The notes under the pieces: generated by a model | What the model saw: the letters and a program-made list of their open reading frames with translations, nothing else | Told to the model about the DNA's origin: nothing | The model's database searches: none | Part shown: positions 30,413 through 41,909 of the stretch, piece by piece | Layout: each line of letters opens with the position of its first letter | Numbering within the stretch: the first letter of the stretch is position 1 | Program-made: the position numbers and the translations under genes | Source of the DNA: Zoogloea ramigera | Lineage (GTDB): Bacteria > Pseudomonadota > Gammaproteobacteria > Burkholderiales > Rhodocyclaceae | Length of the DNA stretch: 64,000 nt | Assembly (NCBI RefSeq): GCF_006539865.1 | Contig: NZ_BJNV01000015.1 | Coordinates: 26,165-90,164, forward strand | Direction of reading: 5' to 3'

Positions 30413-31570
30413 ATGAAAGGCTTTTCGATGAACCTGCTCCTGGACATTGCACGTGGTGCGGCCGCGCTGCTGGTCTTCCTGTTCCACATCCGCGACGCCC
30501 TCGTCGAGCCGCTGCCCGTGCTTGCTGCGATGGTGAGCTTCGGGAGCCTGGGGGTGCCGATGTTCTTCGTGATCTCGGGCTACGTGATCTCGGCCTCGGC
30601 GGAGGCCACGCTGCGCCGGTCGGAAACCGCGGGTTCCTTCCTGAAGCGGCGTTTCATGCGGATTTTCCCGCCCTTCTGGCTGTCCATCGTCGTCGTCGTC
30701 GCGGTGCCTTACCTGGTCGCGGCCGTGTCGTCCCTGAAGAGCGGCGTGTTCGAGATGCCCGACCCGCGCTTTCTCGCCCTGACCGGCGGCGACTGGCTGG
30801 GCCTGGTGACCCTGGCGAAGGTGTTCGGGACGCCCGACGGTGACCTGCAGGCGGCCTTCAGCCCGGTGAATTCTGTGTACTGGACGCTGGCGATCGAGTT
30901 CCAGTTCTACCTGTGCATGTATTTGGCGCTGCTGGCGCGGCGGTATTTTCACCTGCTGATCGGGCTGGTCACCGGGGCCAGCCTGCTGCTGATCGCCCGG
31001 CCGCTGCCGCTGGATGCGGGCTGGTTCATCCACTACTGGCCGATGTTCGCGGTGGGTATCGCGCTGCAGTACCTGCTCGCGGCGGGCTGGGGGGTCGAGC
31101 GCTGGGTGCCCTGGCGGGCGCGGGGGCTTGCGGCGGCGGTGGCCGGTGGGGTGTTCCTGGGGGTGCTGGTGCTGGCTTACCGGGGCACGCTGGGGCAGGT
31201 GCTGCGGGGGGTGTTCCCGTCGATCGAGCTGGGTTTTGCGGTGGTCTGCGCGCTGCTGCTGTGGCTCGCGGCGCCGTCGGGAAGCGCGCTGGAAGCCCAT
31301 CGTGACCGGGGCCATCCGGTGCTGCGCTGGCTGCTCAAGCCGGCGGCCTACCTGGGCGTGATCTCGTATTCGGTGTATCTGCTGCACGGCAAGCTGGTGC
31401 AGCTGCCGGCGATGGTGGTGCGCCAGGTGTTCGCGCCGTCGAACCCGCTCAACCCGCTGACCTGCGTGCTGCTGACCCTGGCCCTGTGCGGGCTTTTCCA
31501 CCTCTGGGCGGAGAAGCCCTTCATGAGCAAGCGCCAGCGGGCCATCAACGAGAAGGTGCTGGAAAGCTGA
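30413..31570 (+). CDS. Acyltransferase-3 (OafA/YrhL) family membrane protein
   Basis: The 385-residue protein has about ten membrane helices and the family motifs: RGAAALLVFLFHIRDAL at the start with the catalytic His in FLFH, LGVPMFFVISGYVIS, FLKRRFMRIFPPFW, and the late YSVYLLHGKL. Such enzymes O-acetylate sugars of polysaccharides, lipids or antibiotics, using cytoplasmic acyl donors. No glycan genes sit beside it. The ATG opening MKGFSMNLLL is chosen; an ATG five codons in is an alternative. Confidence 0.88.
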   Translation: MKGFSMNLLLDIARGAAALLVFLFHIRDALVEPLPVLAAMVSFGSLGVPMFFVISGYVISASAEATLRRSETAGSFLKRRFMRIFPPFWLSIVVVVAVPYLVAAVSSLKSGVFEMPDPRFLALTGGDWLGLVTLAKVFGTPDGDLQAAFSPVNSVYWTLAIEFQFYLCMYLALLARRYFHLLIGLVTGASLLLIARPLPLDAGWFIHYWPMFAVGIALQYLLAAGWGVERWVPWRARGLAAAVAGGVFLGVLVLAYRGTLGQVLRGVFPSIELGFAVVCALLLWLAAPSGSALEAHRDRGHPVLRWLLKPAAYLGVISYSVYLLHGKLVQLPAMVVRQVFAPSNPLNPLTCVLLTLALCGLFHLWAEKPFMSKRQRAINEKVLES

Positions 31571-31602
31571 GGCCGCGCCGCCGGGGCTGGCGGCGCGGGG
31601 CT

Positions 31603-33123
<1,521 letters not shown>

Positions 33124-33217
33124 GGCTTGACCTGTGTGTCGGCTGGGGAAGCGCATGAGGGTAGCAGCCGGAGCGGCCGCACTGCAACATAGGGGCTTTT
33201 GATCCGGGGAGGCCTCC

Positions 33218-33574
33218 ATGAGCGACATCCAGCGGGCCGGCACCACACCGCGCTATTCCGATTTCACCGTGCATCAGGGCGTCGTGTATTGCGTCGAGGT
33301 GCCGCCCGACGAGACCGCCGACATCGCCACCCAGACGGCGCAGATGCTGGCCAGCCTGGCCGTGCTGCTCGAGCGCGCCGGCAGCGGCAAGGGCCGCCTG
33401 CTGCTGGCCACCTTGTATCTGGTGGACATGGCCGACTACGACACGGTGAACGCGGTGTGGGACGCCTGGGTGCCGGCGGGCTCCGCGCCGGCCCGGGCCT
33501 GCGTGCAGGTGGGGCGCCTGGCCAGCCCCGGCTGGCGGGTCGAGATCGCCGTGCAGGCCGCGGTGGAGCCGTGA
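33218..33574 (+). CDS. RidA/YjgF-family reactive-imine deaminase-like protein
   Basis: The 118-residue protein has the YjgF/RidA fold: YSDFTVHQGVVYCVEV, QTAQMLASLAVLLERAGS, LLLATLYLVDMADYDTVNAVWDAWVP and the active-site region APARACVQVGRLASPGWRVEI, including the conserved Arg and Cys. True RidA hydrolyses 2-aminoacrylate and related enamines released by PLP dehydratases. The divergent arrangement with ilvA in a 94-bp gap fits that role. Subfamily (RidA versus Rid2-7) cannot be fixed without alignment. Confidence 0.9.
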   Translation: MSDIQRAGTTPRYSDFTVHQGVVYCVEVPPDETADIATQTAQMLASLAVLLERAGSGKGRLLLATLYLVDMADYDTVNAVWDAWVPAGSAPARACVQVGRLASPGWRVEIAVQAAVEP

Positions 33575-33608
33575 GGGGCTCGGGCACAAGCAAATTGTTC
33601 CGGCTGAC

Positions 33609-33652
33609 GTCGAAAATTTTTACAAATTTTTTGCCTGTGTGACTTTGTCGAC
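33609..33652. promoter_or_regulatory. Putative enhancer elements upstream of the PEP-CTERM esterase
   Basis: Site A GTCGAAAATTTTTACA (33609-33624) is, on the opposite strand, 14/16 identical to the element at 24742-24757. Site B has TTTGTCGAC (33644-33652), preceded by GTGAC as in the other gene's upstream region. They lie 64 and 36 bp upstream of the sigma-54 promoter. Confidence 0.5.
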
Positions 33653-33687
33653 GCCTAACTGCTTGATGCGATGGGCTTGGCCATAAT

Positions 33688-33703
33688 GGGCATTCTTTTT
33701 GCA
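33688..33703 (+). promoter_or_regulatory. Sigma-54-type promoter of the PEP-CTERM esterase
   Basis: GGGCATTCTTTTTGCA keeps GG-N10-GC and the TTGCA and GGCA blocks of the consensus, missing three of its fixed bases. Start of transcription would be near 33714, giving a leader of about 150 bases. Confidence 0.7.
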
Positions 33704-33863
33704 TGGGCCGTCCCGAAGCGTTTCCGGCGAACAATCATGCGTTCAGCAAGGCGTTCCCGGGCCGCATTCTTCGAATGGAACGCAGTCGGTGCGCCGGCAT
33801 CCTCCCGGGGCTTGCGGCGATCGCTTCCGCCAGATCATCAAGACACGCCCTTAGGAGAGACCC

Positions 33864-35012
33864 ATGTCCTGGACCACCCGTTTGAGCCGCGGCGCCGCCG
33901 CCCTGGCTTTGAGTTTCACCGCCCTTGGCGCCTACGCCGGGCCATATTCGAACATGTACGTGTTCGGCGACAGCCTTTCCGATTCGGGCAACGACCTTCA
34001 GCTCTTTGCCGCGCCCGACCCCGCGAAGTCCCTCCAGGCTGCGGATCTGCCGGCCTCCAGCTACTACACCGACGGCACCAACACCGGACGCTTCACCAAT
34101 GGCCTCAACTACGCCGACCGTCTGGCCGACAGCTTCGGGCTGACGCTGACGCCGTCGACGCCGCCGATCGGCGGTAACAACTACGCCCACGGCGGTGCCC
34201 GCAGCCAATACGTCCGGGGCGATGTGGCTCTCTATGGCGCGCTCAGCTTCAACCAGCAGATCGACAGCTACCTGACCAGGTCTGGCGGCGTGGCGGACCC
34301 CAACGCCCTGTACGTGTTGTGGATCGGCGCCAACGACATGGCCGATGCCCTTGGTTTATGGCTCCTGAATGGCGGGACGGCTGCCAGCCTGAATATCATC
34401 TCCGACGAGGCTGAGCAGACCGTGCGTGACATCGTCACCGCCTTCGTCACGCTCCAGACCCTCGGCGCGAAGAACTTCCTGATCGGTAATTCCCCCGACC
34501 TCAGCCTGACGCCGCTGGCCCGTGAGACGGCCGCCATGGTCGCAGCCAACGTCATCGCGGCCACCGCTGGCGACCCGGCGAACGAACCGTTTATCGCGCA
34601 GTCGATCCTGAATGTGTTCCAGGGTGCCAGCGTCGGCTTCAACACGGCCCTCGCCGCGACGTTGCCGGGCTACGCTGCCCCCACCACCTCCGTAACCTAC
34701 TTCGACGCCTTTGCACTGCAGACGGCCATGACCGCCAACCCGGCGGCCTACGGTCTCACCAATGTCACGAGCGCCTGTTACGACGGCCAGGTGGATGGCT
34801 CGCCGACCCCCGGCACTTCCGCTGTGAGCGAGTGTCCCAACGAGAGCGAATATCTCTACTACGACCTGGAGCACCCCAGCGCCGTGCTGCACGACTGGGC
34901 TGCCCGCACCATGTACGCTCAGCTGGTGGTGCCGGAGCCGGGCGAGCTGGCCCTGAGCCTCACCGCCCTTGGCCTGATGGGCTTCTTCGGCCGCCGTCGC
35001 AGCCGCGCCTGA
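33864..35012 (+). CDS. GDSL/SGNH esterase with PEP-CTERM sorting signal
   Basis: The 382-residue protein has a signal peptide (cleavage near AYA), the GDSL block VFGDSLSDSGN with the catalytic Ser, the oxyanion Gly in NNYAHGGA, the block III Asn in WIGANDMADAL, and the late DLEHPSAVLHDW carrying the catalytic Asp/His pair. All four SGNH elements are thus present. The C-terminus is a PEP-CTERM signal: VPEP, a hydrophobic helix and the end GRRRSRA. It should be a surface-bound or released lipase/esterase after exosortase processing. Its substrate is unknown. Confidence 0.92.
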   Translation: MSWTTRLSRGAAALALSFTALGAYAGPYSNMYVFGDSLSDSGNDLQLFAAPDPAKSLQAADLPASSYYTDGTNTGRFTNGLNYADRLADSFGLTLTPSTPPIGGNNYAHGGARSQYVRGDVALYGALSFNQQIDSYLTRSGGVADPNALYVLWIGANDMADALGLWLLNGGTAASLNIISDEAEQTVRDIVTAFVTLQTLGAKNFLIGNSPDLSLTPLARETAAMVAANVIAATAGDPANEPFIAQSILNVFQGASVGFNTALAATLPGYAAPTTSVTYFDAFALQTAMTANPAAYGLTNVTSACYDGQVDGSPTPGTSAVSECPNESEYLYYDLEHPSAVLHDWAARTMYAQLVVPEPGELALSLTALGLMGFFGRRRSRA

Positions 35013-35032
35013 GTCGTCCTGCCGCCTCTGCG

Positions 35033-35059
35033 AAACCCGCCCTTCCCGGCGGGTTTTTT
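35033..35059 (+). terminator. Rho-independent terminator after the PEP-CTERM esterase
   Basis: AAACCCGCC and GGCGGGTTT form a 9-bp stem around a 6-base loop, running into a T6 tract. Confidence 0.88.
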
Positions 35060-35234
35060 CATTTTCGGACTTCACTGGCGACGGGGCACAACTTTCCTGG
35101 GGCCGGCTTGTCTGAGCGGAGTAACTTGGTTCTTTCCCAAGCCCGTGTCGTCAGTAAGGGCTTGTATTTCTGGACAGCTTTGCACCCTCGGCTAAAATGG
35201 CAGGTTCTTCGCCGCTAAAGACACACGTACCGCA

Positions 35235-38200
35235 ATGACCCAACGCCTGCGCGAAATCCCATACAACTACACCTCGTTCTCCGACCGCGAGATCGTCATC
35301 CGCCTGCTCGGCGCCGAAGCCTGGCAAACCCTCGACGCCCTGCGCAGCGAGCGGGTGACCGGTCGGTCTGCGCGGATGCTCTACGAGGTGCTGGGGGACG
35401 TGTGGGTCGTCCAGCGCAACCCCTACCTGCAGGACGACCTGCTGGCCAACCGCGACCGCCGCGGGGCGCTGGTCGAGGCCCTGCGCCACCGCCTCGACGA
35501 GGTCGAGAAGCGCCGTAACGAGGCCAGCGCCGAAGACCCGGAGCGCAGCGCCAAGGTGGCCAGCCTGGTGGCGGCGGCCAAGGGAGCGGTAGATCGTTTC
35601 AAGGCCTTCTTCGAAGACACCTACGACCTGCGCAAGCGTGTGCAGCACGAGCTGGCCCGCCACACCCGCAAGGACAACATCTGCTTCGACGGCCACGCCC
35701 GCGTCGCGCACGTCACCGACGCCACCGACTGGCGCGTCGAATACCCCTTCGTGGTGCTCTACCCGGACACCGAGGACGAGATGGCGCCGCTCGTGAAGAG
35801 CTGCATCGAGCTCGGCCTGACCATCATCCCGCGCGGGGGCGGCACCGGCTACACCGGCGGCGCGGTCCCGCTGGACGCCCGCTCGGTGGTGATCAACACC
35901 GAGAAGCTGATCACCCTCGGCCCGGTCGAGGAGGTCGTGCTGCCCGGCCACGACAAGCCCTACGCCACCATCCGCACCGGCGCCGGCGTGGTCACCGACC
36001 GTGTCTCCGAAGCCGCCTCGGCGGCCGGCCGCGTGTTTGCGGTCGACCCGACCTCGGCCAGCGCCTCGTGCATCGGCGGCAACATCGCGATGAACGCCGG
36101 CGGCAAGAAGGCCGTGCTGTGGGGCACCGCGCTCGACAACCTGGCCTGGTGGAAAATGGTCACGCCGGATGGCAACTGGCTGGAGGTCGAGCGCCTCGAC
36201 CACAACTTCGGCAAGATCCACGAGCAGGAAACCGTGCGTTTCCGCCTCAAGCGCTTCGACGCCAAGAGCTATAAGCCGCTGGGCGAGGAGATCCTCACCA
36301 TGCCGGGCGCGGCCTGCCGTAAGGACGGCCTGGGCAAGGACGTCACCGACAAGTTTCTCGGCGGCGTGCCGGGCGTGCAGAAGGAAGGCACCGACGGCCT
36401 GATCGTGGCCGCCCGCTGGGTGCTCCACAAAATGCCGCCGGTCACCCGCACGGTGTGCCTTGAATTTTTCGGCCAGGTCCGCGAGGCGGTGCCGGCGATC
36501 GTCGAGATCACCGATTACTTCAAGCCGGGCGGCGCCGGCAATGCCGCCGGCGTGCTGCTGGCCGGCCTCGAGCACCTCGACGAGCGCTACGTGAAAGCGG
36601 TGGGCTACACCACCAAGGCCAAGCGCCACGGTCGGCCCAAGATGGTGCTGATCGGCGACGTGGTCGGCTACGACGAGACCGCCGTGATGGGCGCCGTGTC
36701 GGATGTGGTGCGCATGACCAACACCCGCGGCGCCGAGGGCTTCATCGCGGTCAGCCCCGAGCAGCGCAAGAAGTTCTGGCTCGACCGCTCGCGCACCGCC
36801 GCCATCTCGCGCCACACCAACGCCTTCAAGGTGAACGAAGACGTGGTGATTCCGCTGCCGCGGATGGGCGACTACTGCGACGGCATCGAGCGCATCAACA
36901 TCGAGCTGTCCACCCACAACAAGCTGGCCCTGTGCGACGCCCTGGCCGAGTTCCTGCAGGGCGAGTTGCCGCTGGATACCGGCGACGCCACCATCTCCCG
37001 CGACGAGCTGATCGGCGAGAAGCGCAAGGACGCCCTCGACTACGTCGCCTCGGTGCGCCGCCGCTGGCAGTGGCTGCTCGACAACCTCGACCTGCCGCTG
37101 GCCGAGGCCGAGCCGCAGTTTGCCGAATACGGCGTGCAGGCCGGCGAGCTGTCCAACCGCGCGGCCAACCCGCGGCTGTTCCACCGCCTGCAAGACTACT
37201 CCGTCCGCACCTCCTGGAAGACCGAACTCAAGGCCCGCCTCGACAAGATCTTCGACGGCCAGCTGTTCGGCCCGGTGCGCGACGAGCTTAAAAAGCTGCA
37301 CAAGCAGGTGCTGCGCGGCCGCGTCTTCGTGGCCCTGCACATGCACGCCGGCGACGGCAACGTGCACACCAACATCCCGGTCAACTCCGACAACTACGAG
37401 ATGCTGCAGACCGCCAACCACGCGGTCGATCGCATCATGGCGCTGGCGCGCTCGCTAGACGGCGTGATCTCCGGCGAGCACGGCATCGGCATCACCAAGC
37501 TCGACTATCTCACCGACGCCGAGATGGCCAACTACTGGGCCTACAAGCAAAAGGTAGACCCGGAAGGCCGCTTCAACCGCGGCAAGCTGATGAAGGGCGG
37601 CAACCTCGACAACGCCTACACCCCCAGCTTCAACCTGATGGGCCACGAGTCGCTGATCATGGAGCAGACCGCCATCGGCGAGATCTCCCACGACATCAAG
37701 GACTGCCTGCGCTGCGGCAAGTGCAAGCCGGTGTGCTCGACCCACGTGCCGCGCGCCAACCTGCTGTACAGCCCGCGCAACAAGATCCTCAGCACCTCGC
37801 TGCTGATCGAGGCCTTCCTTTATGAGGAGCAGACCCGCCGCGGCGTGTCGCTGGCCCACTGGGCCGAGTTCGAGGACGTGGCCGACCACTGCACGGTGTG
37901 CCACAAGTGCGAGAAGCCCTGCCCGGTCGACATCGACTTCGGCGACGTGTCGATCAAGATGCGCAACTTGCTGCGCGAGCAGGGCAAGAAATCCTTCAAC
38001 CCGGGCAAGGCCGCGGCGATGGCCTTCCTCACCGCCAAGGACCCGGCCACCATCAAGCTGATCCGGGCCGGCATGATCGGCTGGGGTTACAAGGCCCAGC
38101 GCCTCGGCCACCGCATCGGCAAGAGCCTAGGGTTGATCCAGGACCAGGTCCAGCACCCGCCGGCAACCCTTGGCAAGGCGCCGATCAAGGCCCAGGTGAT

Positions 38201-39113
38201 CCACTTCATCAACAAGCCGATGCCGGCCGGGCTGCCGGCGCGCACCTCCCGCGCGCTGCTCGACATCGAGGACGACACCGTCGTCCCGGTGATCCGCAAC
38301 CCGCAGGTCAAGCGCGACGAATCCGAGGCGGTTTTCTACTTCCCGGGCTGCGGCTCGGAGCGCCTGTTCAGCCAGGTCGGCCTGGCCACCCAGGCCATGC
38401 TCTACCAGGTCGGCGCCACCACCGTGCTGCCGCCGGGCTACCTGTGCTGCGGCTACCCGCAGACCGCCGCTGGCGAGGAAGACGCCGGCCAGAAGATCAC
38501 CACCGACAACCGGGTGCTCTTCCACCGGGTCGCCAACACGCTCAACTATCTCGACATCAAGACAGTGATCGTCTCCTGCGGCACCTGCATGGATCAGCTG
38601 CAGAAGTACCAGTTCGAGAAGATCTTCCCCGGCTGCCGGCTGCTCGACATCCACGAATACCTGATGGAGAAGGGCCTCAAGCTCGAGGGCATCACCGGCA
38701 CCCGCTACATGTACCACGAGCCCTGCCACACCCCGATGAAGGTTCATTCGGGCATCAAGGTGGCCAACGAGCTGATGGGCACGCGGGTCGACCTCTCCGA
38801 CCGCTGCTGCGGCGAATCCGGCACCCTGGCGGTGTCGCGCCCCGACATCTCCACCCAAGTGCGCTTCCGCAAGCAGGAGGAGATCGAGAAGGGCGCCGAG
38901 AAGCTGCGCGGCGCCGACGCCGCCACGCCGGTCAAGATCCTCACCTCCTGCCCGAGCTGCCTGCAGGGCCTGTCCCGCTACAGCGGCGACGCCGGCGGGG
39001 TCGATGCCGACTACATTGTGGTCGAGATGGCCAAGCACATCCTCGGCGAGAACTGGATGGTCGACTACGTGGCCAAGGCCAACAGCGGCGGCATCGAGCG
39101 CGTGCTGCTGTAA
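35235..39113 (+). CDS. Large FAD/4Fe-4S/CCG oxidoreductase with N-terminal DUF3683
   Basis: The 1292-residue protein joins several redox modules. The first 125 residues match DUF3683. A vanillyl-oxidase-type FAD domain follows ([16 protein letters not shown], near residue 195; [13 protein letters not shown]) with the long FAD-oxidase C-terminal part ending in [14 protein letters not shown]. Two 4Fe-4S motifs come next ([11 protein letters not shown] near 824; [12 protein letters not shown] near 885), then two CCG domains (PGCG...CCGYP near 1072; CHTP...CCGESG near 1190). The layout is that of D-lactate/glycolate-type dehydrogenases that pass electrons to quinone. The substrate is unproven. 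It appears to be a single gene with its own 220-bp leader. Confidence 0.88.
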   Translation: MTQRLREIPYNYTSFSDREIVIRLLGAEAWQTLDALRSERVTGRSARMLYEVLGDVWVVQRNPYLQDDLLANRDRRGALVEALRHRLDEVEKRRNEASAEDPERSAKVASLVAAAKGAVDRFKAFFEDTYDLRKRVQHELARHTRKDNICFDGHARVAHVTDATDWRVEYPFVVLYPDTEDEMAPLVKSCIELGLTIIPRGGGTGYTGGAVPLDARSVVINTEKLITLGPVEEVVLPGHDKPYATIRTGAGVVTDRVSEAASAAGRVFAVDPTSASASCIGGNIAMNAGGKKAVLWGTALDNLAWWKMVTPDGNWLEVERLDHNFGKIHEQETVRFRLKRFDAKSYKPLGEEILTMPGAACRKDGLGKDVTDKFLGGVPGVQKEGTDGLIVAARWVLHKMPPVTRTVCLEFFGQVREAVPAIVEITDYFKPGGAGNAAGVLLAGLEHLDERYVKAVGYTTKAKRHGRPKMVLIGDVVGYDETAVMGAVSDVVRMTNTRGAEGFIAVSPEQRKKFWLDRSRTAAISRHTNAFKVNEDVVIPLPRMGDYCDGIERINIELSTHNKLALCDALAEFLQGELPLDTGDATISRDELIGEKRKDALDYVASVRRRWQWLLDNLDLPLAEAEPQFAEYGVQAGELSNRAANPRLFHRLQDYSVRTSWKTELKARLDKIFDGQLFGPVRDELKKLHKQVLRGRVFVALHMHAGDGNVHTNIPVNSDNYEMLQTANHAVDRIMALARSLDGVISGEHGIGITKLDYLTDAEMANYWAYKQKVDPEGRFNRGKLMKGGNLDNAYTPSFNLMGHESLIMEQTAIGEISHDIKDCLRCGKCKPVCSTHVPRANLLYSPRNKILSTSLLIEAFLYEEQTRRGVSLAHWAEFEDVADHCTVCHKCEKPCPVDIDFGDVSIKMRNLLREQGKKSFNPGKAAAMAFLTAKDPATIKLIRAGMIGWGYKAQRLGHRIGKSLGLIQDQVQHPPATLGKAPIKAQVIHFINKPMPAGLPARTSRALLDIEDDTVVPVIRNPQVKRDESEAVFYFPGCGSERLFSQVGLATQAMLYQVGATTVLPPGYLCCGYPQTAAGEEDAGQKITTDNRVLFHRVANTLNYLDIKTVIVSCGTCMDQLQKYQFEKIFPGCRLLDIHEYLMEKGLKLEGITGTRYMYHEPCHTPMKVHSGIKVANELMGTRVDLSDRCCGESGTLAVSRPDISTQVRFRKQEEIEKGAEKLRGADAATPVKILTSCPSCLQGLSRYSGDAGGVDADYIVVEMAKHILGENWMVDYVAKANSGGIERVLL

Positions 39114-39140
39114 GGCGCATCCACGCTGCTGCCAATGTCC

Positions 39141-39160
39141 GGGGCCCGCGCAAGCGGGCC
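39141..39160 (+). terminator. Hairpin after the large oxidoreductase gene
   Basis: GGCCCGC/GCGGGCC closes on a GCAA tetraloop 30 bases after the stop. There is no T-run, so it may act as an mRNA 3' end stabiliser rather than a true terminator. Confidence 0.4.
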
Positions 39161-39286
39161 TCGTCACATCCGGCCTGTGTCGGCCTTTCGTGCCGGCCTG
39201 CTCGCGCGCTGAGGCGGCTGGAAAAGGCTTCGTGCTATTCTGCGAGCCCTGTTTTTCGACGCGTCCGCTGGCACGGGCGTCCGACG

Positions 39287-41098
39287 ATGAGTGAAGACCA
39301 GAATCCCGTTCTGCTGACGGACGCCCCGGACGAAACCCCCAAGCCGGCCCGCCGTAAGGCGCCGGCGCGGGCATCCCGCAAGAAGGCCGATCCGGCAGAG
39401 CCCGCCGCCGTCGAAGCCGTGCCCGCCACACCCAAGCCCAAGCGTGCCCCGCGCAAGCCCAAGGCCAAGCCGGCCGAGGCGGTGCCCGCGCCCGAAACGG
39501 TGGCCAGCCCGGTGACGGCTGACCTCTTCGATGCGCCGCCCGCCCCCGAAGCCGCCGTCACGCCGGCTCCCGCGCCCGAAGCGCCTGCATTGCTTGCCCC
39601 CGAGCCCAGCCCGGTGGTGTCCGAAGAGGCCGCTCCGGCCGTGGTCGCAAGCGCAGAGGCTGTGCTGCCGGCGTCCCGGCGCAAGCGCAAGCGTCGGCGC
39701 GGCCGCACCGAGCGTGCCGGGAGCGCCGGGCCTGCCGCCGCCGAAACCACCTCGCTCGACGAGACGCCGCCGGCTGCGCCCGCGCTTGCAGAAGTCGAGC
39801 CCGACGCCACCGCAGCGCCGGCCGCCGAACCCGTCGCGGCCCCGGCCGAGCTGGTCGAGGCCGCCGAGGTATCCGTCGAACCCGCGCCGCTGGCGCCCCT
39901 CACGGTGGTCAGCCTCGGCCTCGACACGCCCCCGGCGCTCTCCGCCGAGGCGCTCGCCGTGCTGAAGGGCGCGCAGATCGTGCTCGGCAGCGCCGACGCT
40001 CTCGACCGGCTTGCCGCTCTTGGGCTGGCGCTGCCCCAGGCCCTGTGCGCGCCCGAATCCGTTCATCTCGACCTGCGCCGCATCGGCCACGCCGGCAGTG
40101 TGCTGGTGGTGGTCGGCGACGCCGCTGGTGACGGCCCGGCAGCCGAGTTGCTGGCCGAGCTCGGGCCCGGCCAGGTGCGCGTGCTGCCCGGCGTCGGCCG
40201 AGTGCAGGCCGCCTGCGCGGCGCTCGGCCTGTCGCCGGACGTCGTCTCGGTGGTGGACCTGCGGCGCTCGCCGCTGGCCGCCCTGCGTGGGCAGCTGCGC
40301 GCCCATCGCCTGTTCGCGGTACCGCTGGCCGATGCCGCTGCGCCCGTCGCGGTGGCGCGGCTGCTGGTGGACTCCGGCTTTGCCGGCGCCCGCGTATGGG
40401 TCTGCGAGTTTGCCGGCGGCGAGCTGCAGGCCCGGGCCTGGCTGGCCACCGAGCTGGCCGAGCTGCGTGAGAGCTTCGAGCCGCGGGCGGTGTTGATTGT
40501 CGCCACCGGCCCGTCGGCGGGCCTGTTTGCCGAGCTGCCGGGCATCGCCCCGGAGAGCCTGGGCGACGCGGCCCACGCTGCGCTGCCGCTGGCGGCGCGC
40601 CTGCTGGCGCTGGCCTGGCTGCAACCCGCGGCCTGGGAAACCGGCTGGGCGATCTCCGACGGCGAGGCCAGCCTGGCCCTGGAATGGGCACGGGCGGTGC
40701 CGACGGCACGCCTGCGCGCGGTGGGCGTCGACCCCAGCCTGCTGGGCATCACGATGCCCCGCGCTGGCATTGGCGAGAACCTTGCGGCGATCCCCGCCGC
40801 GTCGCCGCTGCGCTGCCGTGAGTGGCCGGCCCCGGAGGCCGTCTTCGTGCGCGGCGGGGTGGGCCTGTCCGAGTGGCTGGCTGCGGCCTGGGCCCGCCTG
40901 GCGCCGGGTGGGCGCCTGGTGGCAACCGCCGAGGACGACAACGCCCGCGCCGACCTGCTCGCCTTTGCCGCCGAAGTGCCGGCCGAGGCCTGGCAGGAGC
41001 TCGCCCTCGCCAGCGGCGAGACGGTGGCCGGCCGCCTGCGTTTTGCGCCGGCCGCGCCGGTGCGCCTCGCCCTGTGGCGCAAGCCGCTCGAAACCTGA
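39287..41098 (+). CDS. CobL/CbiE-CbiT-like precorrin methyltransferase with long low-complexity head
   Basis: The 603-residue protein starts with about 200 residues rich in Ala, Pro, Lys and Glu ([24 protein letters not shown]), then has two modules: an N-terminal tetrapyrrole-methylase-like half ([30 protein letters not shown]) and a C-terminal Rossmann methyltransferase half ([16 protein letters not shown] ... [11 protein letters not shown]). This order is that of CobL (precorrin-6Y methylase/decarboxylase). The glycine-rich SAM motifs are weak in both halves, so activity is uncertain. It precedes cobA and cobB in the same direction, which supports a corrinoid role. Confidence 0.7.
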   Translation: MSEDQNPVLLTDAPDETPKPARRKAPARASRKKADPAEPAAVEAVPATPKPKRAPRKPKAKPAEAVPAPETVASPVTADLFDAPPAPEAAVTPAPAPEAPALLAPEPSPVVSEEAAPAVVASAEAVLPASRRKRKRRRGRTERAGSAGPAAAETTSLDETPPAAPALAEVEPDATAAPAAEPVAAPAELVEAAEVSVEPAPLAPLTVVSLGLDTPPALSAEALAVLKGAQIVLGSADALDRLAALGLALPQALCAPESVHLDLRRIGHAGSVLVVVGDAAGDGPAAELLAELGPGQVRVLPGVGRVQAACAALGLSPDVVSVVDLRRSPLAALRGQLRAHRLFAVPLADAAAPVAVARLLVDSGFAGARVWVCEFAGGELQARAWLATELAELRESFEPRAVLIVATGPSAGLFAELPGIAPESLGDAAHAALPLAARLLALAWLQPAAWETGWAISDGEASLALEWARAVPTARLRAVGVDPSLLGITMPRAGIGENLAAIPAASPLRCREWPAPEAVFVRGGVGLSEWLAAAWARLAPGGRLVATAEDDNARADLLAFAAEVPAEAWQELALASGETVAGRLRFAPAAPVRLALWRKPLET

Positions 41099-41117
41099 AC
41101 TGGTTGGGAACACTGAC

Positions 41118-41909
41118 ATGCCCGATTCGAAATCTCCCCCCGAACGTTCCCCGGCCCGCCCGGGCTGGGTTTACCTGGTGGGCGCAGGCCCGGGCGACGC
41201 AGAGCTGCTCACCGTGCGCGCCCTGCGTTTGCTGGCTGCGGCCGATGTGCTGGTCTTCGACAACCTGGTGAGCAAGGAAGTCCTCGATTGCGTTCCGGAA
41301 GGCGTCGAGCGCATCTACGTGGGCAAGAAAGCCGCCCACCATGCACTGCCTCAGGGCGAGATCAACCAGCTGCTGGTCAGCCTGGCCCGGCAGGGGCGCA
41401 AGGTGGTGCGCCTGAAGGGCGGCGACCCGTACATCTTCGGGCGCGGCGGCGAGGAGGTGGAGGAGCTGGTGCAGGCCGGGGTGCCCTTCGAGGTGGTGCC
41501 CGGCATCACTGCCGCCTCGGGCATCAGCGCCTACGCGGGGATTCCCCTGACCCACCGCGACTTCGCCCAGGCCTGCATCTTCGTCACCGGCCACCTGAAG
41601 GACGGCACCGTCGACCTCGACTGGGAGATGCTTGCGCGCCCGCGCCAGACCGTCGTTTTCTACATGGGCGTCACCCAGCTGCCGGCGATCTGCGAGCAGC
41701 TGGTGGCCCACGGTCTGCCGGCCACCACGCCGGCGGCGGTGGTGCGGCGGGGCACGACCCGCGGGCAGAAGGTCGTCAGCTCCGACCTCGGGCATCTGGC
41801 CCAGGCGGTGCAGGAGGCCGGCATCGTCCCCCCGGCGCTGACCATCGTCGGCGAGGTGGTGGGGCTGCAGGAGCGCCTGGCCTGGTTCCAGCCGGAGCAG
41901 CCGTCGTGA
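41118..41909 (+). CDS. cobA: Uroporphyrinogen-III C-methyltransferase (CobA/SUMT)
   Basis: The 263-residue enzyme adds two methyl groups to uroporphyrinogen III, giving precorrin-2 for cobalamin or sirohaem. Motifs are [56 protein letters not shown] and FYMGVTQLP, all standard for SUMT. It has no CysG-like sirohaem domain. It lies 19 bases after the CobL-like gene, and its stop overlaps the cobB start (GTGA). Confidence 0.96.
   Translation: MPDSKSPPERSPARPGWVYLVGAGPGDAELLTVRALRLLAAADVLVFDNLVSKEVLDCVPEGVERIYVGKKAAHHALPQGEINQLLVSLARQGRKVVRLKGGDPYIFGRGGEEVEELVQAGVPFEVVPGITAASGISAYAGIPLTHRDFAQACIFVTGHLKDGTVDLDWEMLARPRQTVVFYMGVTQLPAICEQLVAHGLPATTPAAVVRRGTTRGQKVVSSDLGHLAQAVQEAGIVPPALTIVGEVVGLQERLAWFQPEQPS

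Larger units (their letters stand above)
33575..33863 (+). promoter_or_regulatory. Control region upstream of the PEP-CTERM esterase
   Basis: The 289-bp gap has an AT-rich left part (about 33590-33650), two sequence elements resembling those upstream of the other sigma-54 PEP-CTERM gene, and a sigma-54-type promoter. The ribosome binding site AGGAGAG sits 8 bases before the ATG. No gene is seen. Confidence 0.6.

Noticed and set aside
39114..39286. Cobalamin riboswitch before the cobalamin cluster
   Set aside because: I found no B12-box-like sequence or the expected multi-arm fold; only a short GC hairpin is present.
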